Of a stretch of 5,222 bases of DNA, positions 1-5,222 are shown piece after piece. Numbering within the stretch: position 1 is the stretch's first letter; the number at the start of each line of letters is the position of its first letter. Position numbers and translations under genes: made by a program. This stretch comes from an uncultured Dysosmobacter sp. (GTDB taxonomy: Bacteria; Bacillota; Clostridia; Oscillospirales; Oscillospiraceae), in the NCBI GenBank assembly GCA_934504065.1, contig CAKSVQ010000152.1, forward strand, positions 1 through 5,222, in the 5' to 3' direction. A model generated the notes under the pieces. That model saw nothing but the letters and a program-made list of their open reading frames with translations, did not search any database and had not been told where the DNA came from.

Positions 1-34
1 TATGTTCTAAACTACTTACATCTACTTCTTTCAT
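1..34 (-). CDS. 5' end of a gene leaving the window, probably IS200/IS605-family transposase TnpA
   Basis: Only 11 complete codons are visible (MKEVDVSSLEH), plus the first base, A, of codon 12. The start is well supported: ATG is preceded by AAGGAG with 8 bases between GGAG and ATG. The codons are A/T-leaning (GTA, AGT, TTA, GAA), unlike the GC-rich operon to the right. The S-L-E-H pattern followed by an A-starting codon (ACN would be Thr) fits the N-terminus of single-domain Y1 transposases, which cut and rejoin single-stranded DNA at subterminal hairpins using a catalytic tyrosine. The HUH motif and the tyrosine would lie outside the window and cannot be checked. Any other short gene starting with similar residues would also fit. 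Confidence 0.5.
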   Translation of the reverse strand, partial: MKEVDVSSLEH

Positions 35-39
35 GAATT

Positions 40-100
40 AGTCTCCTTGTTTTTGTAAGTTTTGGTCGGCAAACCTCATCCTTACTCTAACTCGGAGACT
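40..100 (-). promoter_or_regulatory. Leader RNA stem that would sequester the ribosome binding site of the left-edge gene
   Basis: On the minus strand, AGTCTCC (bases 100 to 94) is a perfect 7-base complement of GGAGACT (bases 46 to 40), which contains most of the Shine-Dalgarno sequence of the gene starting at 34. A second inner pairing, GTAAG (85 to 81) with CTTAC (59 to 55), nests inside it. The folded leader would hide the ribosome binding site. RBS-sequestering leader stems are known for IS200 tnpA, where they hold transposase synthesis down. The base pairing is seen directly; the control function is inferred. Confidence 0.45.
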
Positions 101-184
101 TTTTCTTGTCTACTTCTCCCCTCGCCATAGGATTTTTTCTCCCCCCGGCAAAGTCGGCGGTTCTCTTTTGTGTCCAACAGAGCG

Positions 185-221
185 TGCGGAGGGGCACACA
201 GATCATGTGTGCCCCTCCGCA
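185..221. terminator. Perfect 16-bp hairpin, possible terminator
   Basis: Bases 185 to 200 and 206 to 221 are perfect reverse complements around a 5-base loop (GATCA). On the plus strand the stem is followed by a T-rich run (AATTTATTTT), as in an intrinsic terminator, but no plus-strand gene lies upstream. On the minus strand it sits 47 bases after the fic stop codon, the right place for the fic terminator, yet no T-tract follows on that strand. It may be a fic terminator parted from its T-tract by the insertion sequence, a barrier hairpin at the element's end, or a plus-strand terminator. Confidence 0.5.
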
Positions 222-268
222 AATTTATTTTCCCATTTCTTTGTCTACGTGGTGACGGATGGCTGTTC

Positions 269-874
269 TCAAAGCTCCTCCGTCTTAAAGGTGGTATACC
301 CCTCGTAGTAGTAGCTATGGTCGATGCCCTTCATATAAACCTCACGGCTGTTCACGTCATCTGTCAGTGCTGCTTTCAGCAGCACTTTGATCTCCGTGTC
401 CCTGATTGGGCTGCGCTCCATGGCCAGCAGATAGTCTTCTTTATCGACTTTGCTCCAGTCTACTACCTGCCCAATCCCCCTTTTCAGCATCAGGTCCAGC
501 CAAATGCGGGTGCTGCGGCCATTCCCCTCCCGAAAGGGATGTGCAATGTTCATTTCCACGTATTTTTCGATGATCTCATCATAGGTAGACTGGGGCATTT
601 TATCAATGTTCACCAGCGCCGCTTCCAAATACATCAGCGGAGCAAACCGAAAATTGCCTTTCGCAAGATTGACGGTACGCATTTCGCCCGCAAACGTATA
701 AATATCCTCAAAAAGGGCCCTATGAATGGCTTTCAGCGCTGCAAACGTGCCGAACGGTAAGGAATCCAGCGTACCGCTTTCAAATAGCCATACCGCTTTT
801 TTCTTGCTGATTTTCTCTTCTGTGCGGGCAAGCTCCGCAGAATCAGTGATCCCCAATTTGTTTTCAAGCACCAT
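269..874 (-). CDS. fic: Fic-domain protein adenylyltransferase, class III (NmFic-like)
   Basis: The product has 201 residues and is a single Fic domain, an enzyme fold that transfers AMP from ATP onto a hydroxyl of a target protein in the cytoplasm. The signature [12 protein letters not shown] spans residues 112 to 123 and is complete: catalytic His112, metal-binding Glu116, and Arg120 and Arg123 for phosphates. The flap region lies around 61 to 80 (FAGEMRTVN, then RFAP). Near the C-terminus, SYYYEG (187 to 192) matches the inhibitory motif S/T-x-x-x-E-G/N, whose Glu blocks ATP gamma-phosphate. This C-terminal placement defines class III, as in Neisseria NmFic (about 190 residues), which modifies DNA gyrase subunit GyrB. 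The target here is inferred only. The ATG at 874 was chosen over longer readings because GGAGG lies 6 bases upstream and family similarity begins there. The gene has its own promoter, and no separate antitoxin gene is evident. Confidence 0.93.
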   Translation of the reverse strand: MVLENKLGITDSAELARTEEKISKKKAVWLFESGTLDSLPFGTFAALKAIHRALFEDIYTFAGEMRTVNLAKGNFRFAPLMYLEAALVNIDKMPQSTYDEIIEKYVEMNIAHPFREGNGRSTRIWLDLMLKRGIGQVVDWSKVDKEDYLLAMERSPIRDTEIKVLLKAALTDDVNSREVYMKGIDHSYYYEGYTTFKTEEL

Positions 875-902
875 GCTCTTCCTCCGCTCTATCATTATCA
901 TC

Positions 903-930
903 AGTATACCATACGGGCCAATAAAATCAA
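903..930 (-). promoter_or_regulatory. Candidate sigma-A promoter for fic
   Basis: On the minus strand, TTGATT (930 to 925) and TATACT (908 to 903) are separated by 16 bases. The -10 matches the consensus at five of six positions and the -35 at four. Transcription would start near 896, giving a leader of about 20 bases ending in the GGAGG ribosome binding site. The placement just downstream of the operon terminator supports independent transcription of fic. Confidence 0.5.
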
Positions 931-988
931 CCAATTTCATTCGGCGCCGGATGTGCGCGGCGGGGCTGGATGTATCCTCTCCGGGATC

Positions 989-1032
989 AAAAAAAGCACA
1001 AGGCCCAGCGCCAAAATGGCGCTGGGCCTTGT
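989..1032 (-). terminator. Rho-independent terminator of the MBL-MATE-chimera operon
   Basis: On the minus strand a perfect 15-bp, GC-rich stem (1032 to 1018 with 1012 to 998, loop ATTTT) is followed two bases later by seven T residues (995 to 989). It begins 11 bases after the TGA stop of the chimeric gene. Strength, spacing and T-tract all fit an intrinsic terminator closing the operon and insulating fic. Confidence 0.88.
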
Positions 1033-1043
1033 CACTTACTTGC

Positions 1044-2159
1044 TCAATATTTCTCCGGCGGCACGGTGGGGAACACGCCTGCACCTACCAGCGAAAGCGC
1101 CAGTCCCAGCACGGTCAGGGCCATCCAGCACGAGGGCAGCGCGATCCAGCCAAACCGCATAAGAAGCGCCCCCAGCGTCCCGGACATCAGTGACGCGCCC
1201 ACGTAGGTGGAAAAGTCGAACGTCCCCACCAGCGTTGAGACGATGTTGCGCCCCGCAAAATACATGGGCAGATAGGAGATCATGTACCAATTGCTGGCAT
1301 TGATCACCGCGATCAGCGCCGCGATCAGAAGAACGGTCCCGATCGACGTGTGCTCCCCACAGGCGAGCATGATCCCCGTAATCACGCAGGAAACCGCCAG
1401 CATGCGCCAGAATTTTTCGTTGTCCGGCAGGGGGTCGATCAGCTCCGCCATGGGCCGGAAGTAAAGGTCCTGATACGGGATGTCCAGCAGCGGGAACAGC
1501 GACGGACTGCAATAGGCCACCGTGGCCTCCCCGTTCAGCATTCGCAGATCGTAGTTCAGGGCGCTCTTTCCGCTGACCTCAAACAGGGCGTTGGCCGTCT
1601 GCCCGAAGTGCATGTTCATCACGGTCTCATAGGCGATGGCGTGGACCAGCGCGGCATAGCCCCGCCGCTGCGCCTCGGCCGGAACGCACAGCGCAACGCC
1701 GCCGAAGTTCAGCTGCTTGGTGCGGTCGCCGTACTCATTCATCTGGATCGGCACAAAATACCATCCGTACTTGCGAAGGGCCCTGTGCTCATTTTCCGCA
1801 CCGATGCTGCACAGGGGTTTCTTTTCCAAAAGACCCACCGTCACCGCGCTGCACCCGGCGGCCTCCAGCGTCCAGATATTCCCCTCCCGGATGCCATCGT
1901 CCCCCATCCGGGTCAGGGCCTCCTCCGGCCCGAAGAGCCTCAGAAGATACCCGTCCCGGTCAAAGAGGGCCATGGCCACCTCCGGCAAACGGCCGTCGCC
2001 CATGATGATCTGGATGAACCGCCCCAGATAGGCAACATACCGCCGGTCCGCGTTCAGCCTTGCGGCGATCTCTTCCGCAGGGGCCTGCGCAAAGCCCGCA
2101 GGCACTTCCGCGCCGACGCCGCGGCGGTATTTCTGCGCCAACGCCGCATAGTTATCCAT
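1044..2159 (-). CDS. Chimeric protein: GAF plus partial PAS sensor region joined to the C-terminal part of an MFS transporter
   Basis: The product has 371 residues. Residues about 55 to 190 resemble the GAF-type sensory domain of AcoR/DhaR-like sigma-54 activators: [13 protein letters not shown] (90 to 102), a hydrophobic core, the IGAENEH region (119 to 125) and a VPI strand (136 to 138). Residues about 196 to 248 look like the start of a PAS domain ([19 protein letters not shown], 209 to 227). From about 252 the sequence is hydrophobic and carries MFS-like features: YLPMYFAGR (296 to 304), [14 protein letters not shown] (311 to 324) and GALLMRFGW (330 to 338), with roughly four or five membrane helices. 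The AAA+ and HTH domains expected of the regulator and the first 7 or so MFS helices are absent. The ATG overlaps the MATE gene end by 8 bases, with GGAGG 9 bases upstream. It may be a working membrane-tethered sensor or the in-frame scar of a deletion. Its function is unknown. Confidence 0.75.
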   Translation of the reverse strand: MDNYAALAQKYRRGVGAEVPAGFAQAPAEEIAARLNADRRYVAYLGRFIQIIMGDGRLPEVAMALFDRDGYLLRLFGPEEALTRMGDDGIREGNIWTLEAAGCSAVTVGLLEKKPLCSIGAENEHRALRKYGWYFVPIQMNEYGDRTKQLNFGGVALCVPAEAQRRGYAALVHAIAYETVMNMHFGQTANALFEVSGKSALNYDLRMLNGEATVAYCSPSLFPLLDIPYQDLYFRPMAELIDPLPDNEKFWRMLAVSCVITGIMLACGEHTSIGTVLLIAALIAVINASNWYMISYLPMYFAGRNIVSTLVGTFDFSTYVGASLMSGTLGALLMRFGWIALPSCWMALTVLGLALSLVGAGVFPTVPPEKY

Positions 2160-3516
2160 TCCTCCCTGCCTCCTCCTGCTGTCTGATCCTTCCTTTGGCC
2201 GGGCGGCACCAGAGCATGGCCGCCAGCACCAGAAGCGCCGTGGTGGAAAGGCTGAGGGGATACGCCATCATAATGCTCTCAAACGTCCGGTGGCTGGGGA
2301 ACACGGTGTAGATCCACGCGATGCGCACGCCGCAGATGCCCGCCATGGTCAAAAGGGCGGGCAGCACGGAAATGCCGAAGCCCCGCAGGTATCCGGCAAT
2401 GGTCTCATAGGTGTGGGTGAAAAAGTAGGAGATGAAGATCACGACCAGCCGATAGTATCCGTTCCGGATGACCTCCGGGTCGGGATTGAACAGTGCCAGC
2501 AGCTGGTGGCCGAAAAAGAGGATGGTCCCCATGGCAAGGGCGGTGGCCGCCATCCCCTCCAGATAGCACAGCACCAGCGACCGCTTGCAGCGCCCATAGT
2601 TCCCGGCGCCGTCATTCTGGCTGACGATCGTGGTGCAGGCCCGGCTGAAGCTCACCAGCACCTGATGGGCCATGACCTCAATGTTATACGCCGCGCTGGA
2701 CGCCGCCATGCTAACGGTGCCAAGGCTGTTGATGGCGCTTTGAATGATGATGTTGGCCGAGGAGAAGACCGCAGCCTGTATCCCGGCGGGAACGCCGTTG
2801 CGCAGAATGCCCTTCAGGCTGGCGCCGTCCGCCCGCAGGCGGGAAAGCCGCAGGGCCGCCGCCCCCTCGTGCCGAGCAAGGCTGACGGTCAAAATCGTCG
2901 AGCTCACCAGATTGGAAAGCGCGGTGGCCAGCGCCACGCCCTCCACCATCATGTGCAGCGCACAGACGAAAAAGAGATTCAGCGCCACATTCAAAACGCC
3001 GGAGAGACTCAGCGCCAGCAGGGGTATCTTCGTATTTCCAATGCCCCGGAAGACCGCCGACTCAAAGTTATACAGCAGGATGACCGGGGCCCCGGCCATG
3101 TAGATGCGGAAATACTGCACCGCCAGATCCAAAACATCCTCCGGGATGTTCTGCGCGGATAAGATCCTCACGGCGAAGAGCTGGGCGCACACCGCAATGA
3201 ACAGCCCCATGACAACCGCCAGCAGCACCGAGGTGTGGGCCGCCTTCTGGATCGCGTCCTCATCCTCCCGCCCCACTGCGTTGGCGATGACCACATTCGT
3301 GCCCAGAGAAATGCCGATAAACGTATTGATGACAAGGCCGATGATGGGGGCGTTGGCCCCCACGGCGGCCATGGCCACGCCGCTCTGCGCCCCGGTAAAG
3401 CGCCCCACCACCGCAAGGTCCGCCGCGTTGAACAGCTGCTGGAGCACGCCCGTCGCGGCCAGCGGCAGCGCGAACGCCAGAATTTTGTTCCACAGCGGCC
3501 CGGTCATCAGGTCCAT
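2152..3516 (-). CDS. MATE-family multidrug/toxin efflux transporter
   Basis: The 454-residue product is an integral membrane protein with the usual MATE length and about 12 hydrophobic segments in two homologous halves. These carriers export drugs or metabolites in exchange for sodium ions or protons. Family hallmarks are LQQLFNAADLAVVGRF (25 to 40) in the first helix pair, FRGIGNTKIPL (156 to 166) closing the first half, NGVPAGIQ (240 to 247) opening the second half, and YLRGFG (376 to 381) as its counterpart of the FRG motif. The C-terminus is short, polar and cytoplasmic. The ATG at 3516 is the first available start: an in-frame stop lies five codons upstream, and TAGGA sits about 10 bases before it. 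It follows the MBL gene by 42 bases and overlaps the chimeric gene by 8, so all three should be co-transcribed. The substrate cannot be inferred. Confidence 0.95.
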   Translation of the reverse strand: MDLMTGPLWNKILAFALPLAATGVLQQLFNAADLAVVGRFTGAQSGVAMAAVGANAPIIGLVINTFIGISLGTNVVIANAVGREDEDAIQKAAHTSVLLAVVMGLFIAVCAQLFAVRILSAQNIPEDVLDLAVQYFRIYMAGAPVILLYNFESAVFRGIGNTKIPLLALSLSGVLNVALNLFFVCALHMMVEGVALATALSNLVSSTILTVSLARHEGAAALRLSRLRADGASLKGILRNGVPAGIQAAVFSSANIIIQSAINSLGTVSMAASSAAYNIEVMAHQVLVSFSRACTTIVSQNDGAGNYGRCKRSLVLCYLEGMAATALAMGTILFFGHQLLALFNPDPEVIRNGYYRLVVIFISYFFTHTYETIAGYLRGFGISVLPALLTMAGICGVRIAWIYTVFPSHRTFESIMMAYPLSLSTTALLVLAAMLWCRPAKGRIRQQEEAGRNG

Positions 3517-3558
3517 GTCATGCGCGTCCTACTTGAAAGCCTTCATATTCGTTCACCC

Positions 3559-4539
3559 TTACAGCGTGTAAAAGAACTTCCCGTCCTTCTCTTCCCGCCG
3601 AATCTGGCCGTGCTCTGTGAGATAATAGAGGTGCGCCAGCGTTTCGCCTGTGGCGAACCATTTCTGGTGCGGCGAGAACTCCTCCCATTTGGCGCCCCGG
3701 GCCGACCATGTCAGGTATCCGGCCAGCGTATACCCGCTGGAGCCCGGATGCTGGCGGACGGCCTCCAGCAGCTCGGCAAGCCGCGCGCGATGGTGCTCCA
3801 GAAGCTGATCCACCCGGGCGGAAAGCTCCCCCTTGCAGTTCCGGTGGGCCGGAAAGGTCTGCCGGACGGGCAGGTCCCGGGTCTTTTTCAGGCTGTCGAG
3901 ATAATGTTCCAGAGAGTGGGGGAACCGCTCCCAGATACCGATGTTGGGCGAGATGTCAAAGAGGATGTGGTCGCCGGAAAACAGCAGCTGCTGCTCCGGC
4001 AGATACAGCATCGTGTGGCCGGGGGTGTGGCCCGGGGTATGGATGCAGTGCAGTTCATACCGCCCCACGGGCAATATGGTGCCGTGGCGCACGGTCTGCG
4101 CCGGGAAGGGGAACTTAGGCGCATAGGCCCGGGCCTGATTGCCGCTTTGCTGCAGGGCCATCACGTCGTCCGGGAAACCCTCCCGGCTGTAAACCTCCTC
4201 CAGATGCTTCCATTTTTCCGGGTAGCCCCGGTTTGCCGCGTCATAGTCGGTCTCATGCATATAGACGGTGCTTCCCCGCTGGAGAAATTCCCACACCAGC
4301 CCAATGTGGTCGGAGTGGAGATGGGTCAAAAAGAGCTTTGTCCGTTTCCAGTCGATGCCCAGCTCTTCAAGGCCCGTCAGCAGGGATTCCCTGCACACGC
4401 TCTGGTTGAATCCGGTGTCCACCACCAGACTCTCTCCCCCGTCCTGCACCACGTAGGCGTTCAGGTTCCGCAGGGGATTGTTGGGAAGCTCCACCAATAT
4501 CCGGTGGAGCAAGGGGTCATTGCAAAGTAATTCTACCAT
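3559..4539 (-). CDS. MBL-fold metallohydrolase with C-terminal winged-helix-like region
   Basis: The 326-residue cytoplasmic hydrolase belongs to the metallo-beta-lactamase superfamily and has all expected metal ligands: THLHSDH (72 to 78, ligands His73, His75, Asp77, His78), His171 within HTPGHTPGH (167 to 175), Asp190 in SGDH, and His232 in PAHR. A dinuclear zinc or iron site is therefore likely intact. After about residue 240 the chain is helical and ends in a basic, winged-helix-like tail (about 265 to 326), as in LACTB2/glyoxalase-II-type relatives. Such enzymes hydrolyse thioesters, lactones, nucleic acids or phosphodiesters, so the substrate is undecided. The ATG at 4539 is preferred: AAAGG lies 6 bases before it. 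A TTG seven codons upstream would give 333 residues. It is the first gene of the operon, with a promoter at about 4595 to 4624. Confidence 0.93.
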   Translation of the reverse strand: MVELLCNDPLLHRILVELPNNPLRNLNAYVVQDGGESLVVDTGFNQSVCRESLLTGLEELGIDWKRTKLFLTHLHSDHIGLVWEFLQRGSTVYMHETDYDAANRGYPEKWKHLEEVYSREGFPDDVMALQQSGNQARAYAPKFPFPAQTVRHGTILPVGRYELHCIHTPGHTPGHTMLYLPEQQLLFSGDHILFDISPNIGIWERFPHSLEHYLDSLKKTRDLPVRQTFPAHRNCKGELSARVDQLLEHHRARLAELLEAVRQHPGSSGYTLAGYLTWSARGAKWEEFSPHQKWFATGETLAHLYYLTEHGQIRREEKDGKFFYTL

Positions 4540-4594
4540 GGGTCGCCTTTCTACTGTCAAAAAATTGCGTTGCCGCTTCTCGGCAGGCGCTTAT

Positions 4595-4624
4595 ATAATA
4601 AGGTAAATTTATATGACTTGTCAA
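4595..4624 (-). promoter_or_regulatory. Sigma-A promoter of the MBL-MATE-chimera operon
   Basis: On the minus strand a perfect -35 box TTGACA (4624 to 4619) is followed after 18 bases by TATTAT (4600 to 4595), a five-of-six match to TATAAT. The spacer is A/T-rich, in contrast to the GC-rich hairpin region just upstream. Transcription would begin near 4588, leaving a leader of about 50 bases before the ATG at 4539. A TATATAA stretch overlapping the -10 offers a slightly shifted alternative. Confidence 0.65.
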
Positions 4625-4638
4625 AAAAGCCTCGCAGA

Positions 4639-4956
4639 GTTTCGCGTCCGCAGACGCGAAACCCATTCAATCCGTGTTCTGCCGCGACATGCGCGTGGCA
4701 GAACACTCCTTGCGCGGAGCGGAAACAGCCGAAGCGCCGCCAGCGGCGGATGAAGCGAGGCTGTTTCGAGGAAGCGGCACGATTGGCGGCGCGGACAGCG
4801 CCGAGAATCGTATCGCCGCGACGGTGGCACATTAGCCGCTGTAAGCGGCCAAATGAGGCACGTAGCGAAGCGAAATTCCCTCGCCCAAGTGGCTTTGCCA
4901 CTTGGGCGAAAATAGTACCGTGCCGCAGCGCAAGGGAGAAAGCGCCGCGGCACGGT
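4639..4956. repeat. Gene-free cluster of seven consecutive hairpins, candidate interspersed palindromic element
   Basis: This region has no convincing gene. It reads as a chain of inverted repeats: 4639-4648 with 4653-4662 (10 bp, loop CGCA); 4674-4683 with 4697-4706 (10 bp); 4722-4730 with 4759-4767 (9 bp) enclosing 4737-4741 with 4745-4749; 4780-4784 with 4806-4810 enclosing 4787-4792 with 4798-4803; 4835-4840 with 4844-4849; 4881-4893 with 4897-4909 (13 bp, loop TTT); and 4917-4926 with 4947-4956 (10 bp, extended inside by GCGC). A further 7-base pairing, 4629-4635 with 4755-4761, could close the left third. The pairings are seen directly. Identity as a REP/BIME-like or MITE-like element, or as a structured RNA, is inferred. 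Open frames through it encode Arg-, Ser- and Cys-rich sequence without recognisable domains. Confidence 0.6.
4917..4956 (-). terminator. Possible terminator of etfA (rightmost hairpin of the cluster)
   Basis: A perfect 10-bp GC-rich stem, extended by an inner GCGC pairing, begins 32 bases after the etfA stop codon. On the minus strand it is followed by ACTATTTTC, only a weak U-tract, and then at once by the stronger 13-bp hairpin at 4881 to 4909. Position and stem stability favour 3'-end formation or RNA protection for etfA; the poor T-run keeps confidence low. Confidence 0.4.
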
Positions 4957-4988
4957 CCCGTTGGATAGAATCAGGTCAAACCGCCGAC

Positions 4989-5222
4989 TTACGCCTTGAG
5001 CTTCTTGACCTCGGCGGTGAGGAGGGGCAGGACCTCAAAGAGGTTGCCGACGATGCCGTAATGGGCGATCTCGAAAATGGGGGCGTCAGGGTCCTTGTTG
5101 ATGGCCACGATGCAGTCCGAGCCGCTCATGCCGGCCTGATGCTGAATGGCGCCGGAGATACCGCAGGCGATATACAGCTTGGGGGCCACGGTCTTGCCCG
5201 TCTGGCCCACCTGATGGGCGTG
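4989..5222 (-). CDS. etfA: Electron-transfer flavoprotein alpha subunit, C-terminal end (partial)
   Basis: The last 77 residues are present and end at TAA; the 5' part lies beyond the right edge. This is the FAD-binding domain II of Etf[10 protein letters not shown] (fragment residues 6 to 14) contacts FAD, and [13 protein letters not shown] (16 to 28) followed by GM(x)nIVAIN (to about 42) fits the ETF-alpha signature throughout. [15 protein letters not shown] (47 to 61) is the final conserved block, where many homologues read ADYGIVGDL. EtfA pairs with EtfB to shuttle electrons between acyl-CoA dehydrogenases and the respiratory chain or, in anaerobes, to take part in flavin-based electron bifurcation with butyryl-CoA dehydrogenase. 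Whether this is a bifurcating form cannot be judged from the fragment. It is probably the last gene of its operon, given the hairpins that follow. Confidence 0.96.
   Translation of the reverse strand, partial: HAHQVGQTGKTVAPKLYIACGISGAIQHQAGMSGSDCIVAINKDPDAPIFEIAHYGIVGNLFEVLPLLTAEVKKLKA

Larger units (their letters stand above)
1..184 (-). mobile_element. Probable left end of an IS200/IS605-type insertion sequence (partial)
   Basis: The stretch is lower in GC than the operon and holds a long structured leader followed by the start of a small gene that leaves the window at base 1. The first residues, MKEVDVSSLEH, then a codon beginning with A, resemble the start of Y1 (HUH) transposases of the IS200/IS605 family, which typically begin with a short polar stretch and S-L-x-H-T/S before the core. 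A leader of roughly 100 to 150 bases with hairpins before tnpA is characteristic of IS200. The outer boundary is uncertain. I could not fix it, because these elements lack terminal inverted repeats and target duplications, and 184 is only the edge of the adjacent perfect hairpin. Without the rest of the gene this remains a reasoned guess. Confidence 0.42.

Noticed and set aside
157..168. 12-base sequence shared in opposite orientation with 4979-4990 (AACCGCCGACTT)
   Set aside because: A 12-base match is expected by chance in a 5-kb window searched on both strands, and the flanks do not match. It is not evidence of an attachment site or repeat pair.
875..1043. Small VbhA-like antitoxin gene upstream of fic
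   Set aside because: The gap is filled by the terminator and promoter, no short frame carries an SxxxEG motif there, and the Fic protein already has its own C-terminal inhibitory motif.
875..1084. N-terminal extension of Fic by 70 codons
   Set aside because: It would run through the operon terminator and the fic promoter, and the extra residues match nothing in the family. The ATG at 874 has an ideal ribosome binding site.
2290..3162. Long plus-strand open frame opposite the MATE gene
   Set aside because: It is a shadow frame in GC-rich DNA: the protein is His/Gly/Gln-rich with no fold or motif, while the opposite strand has a complete MATE transporter. The same holds for plus-strand frames opposite the MBL, chimera and fic genes.
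4540..4560. TTG start seven codons upstream of the MBL gene start
   Set aside because: The downstream ATG has AAAGG at 6 bases, whereas the TTG has no clear ribosome binding site. It remains a minor alternative.
4555..4560. TTGACA on the minus strand just before the MBL start as a -35 box
   Set aside because: It lies about 20 bases from the ATG, with no -10 element possible before the coding region. The upstream TTGACA/TATTAT pair is the better promoter.
4557..4953. Open reading frames of about 110 to 130 codons on both strands through the hairpin cluster
   Set aside because: They are rich in Arg, Cys and Ser, overlap one another in several frames, lack ribosome binding sites and known domains, and run through perfect inverted repeats and a promoter. 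They are by-products of a GC-rich palindromic region.
4639..4956. CRISPR array in the hairpin region
   Set aside because: The palindromes differ in sequence and length, so there is no constant repeat with uniform spacers.

Overview
All recognisable genes lie on the minus strand. The GC-rich coding style, the clostridial-type electron-transfer flavoprotein, the MATE pump and the Fic protein suggest an anaerobic, high-GC Firmicute of the gut Oscillospiraceae kind (Flavonifractor/Lawsonibacter-like). This is an inference from style and family memory, not a measured placement.

In transcription order, right to left: (1) the 3' end of etfA (electron-transfer flavoprotein alpha subunit), cut by the right window edge; (2) a gene-free stretch of about 360 bases packed with seven consecutive hairpins, probably an interspersed palindromic element, whose left side abuts a good sigma-A-type promoter; (3) a three-gene operon: an MBL-fold metallohydrolase, a MATE-family efflux transporter, and an 8-base-overlapping third gene that looks like a chimera. 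The N-terminal two thirds of that chimera is the GAF plus partial PAS sensor region of a sigma-54-activator-like regulator, and the C-terminal third is the last membrane helices of an MFS transporter. A very clear intrinsic terminator follows it. (4) A separately promoted fic gene encoding a short Fic AMP-transferase with a C-terminal SxxxEG auto-inhibition motif (class III, NmFic-like). (5) A perfect 16-bp hairpin and a lower-GC, structured leader that ends in the first 11 codons of a gene leaving the left edge, most likely the transposase of an IS200/IS605-type element.

The operon is plausibly a small efflux or detoxification unit, but no substrate can be read from the sequence. The most unusual items are the GAF/PAS-MFS chimera, the multi-hairpin element, and the insertion-sequence leader, in which a segment is perfectly complementary to the transposase ribosome binding site. 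No rRNA, tRNA or CRISPR array was seen.
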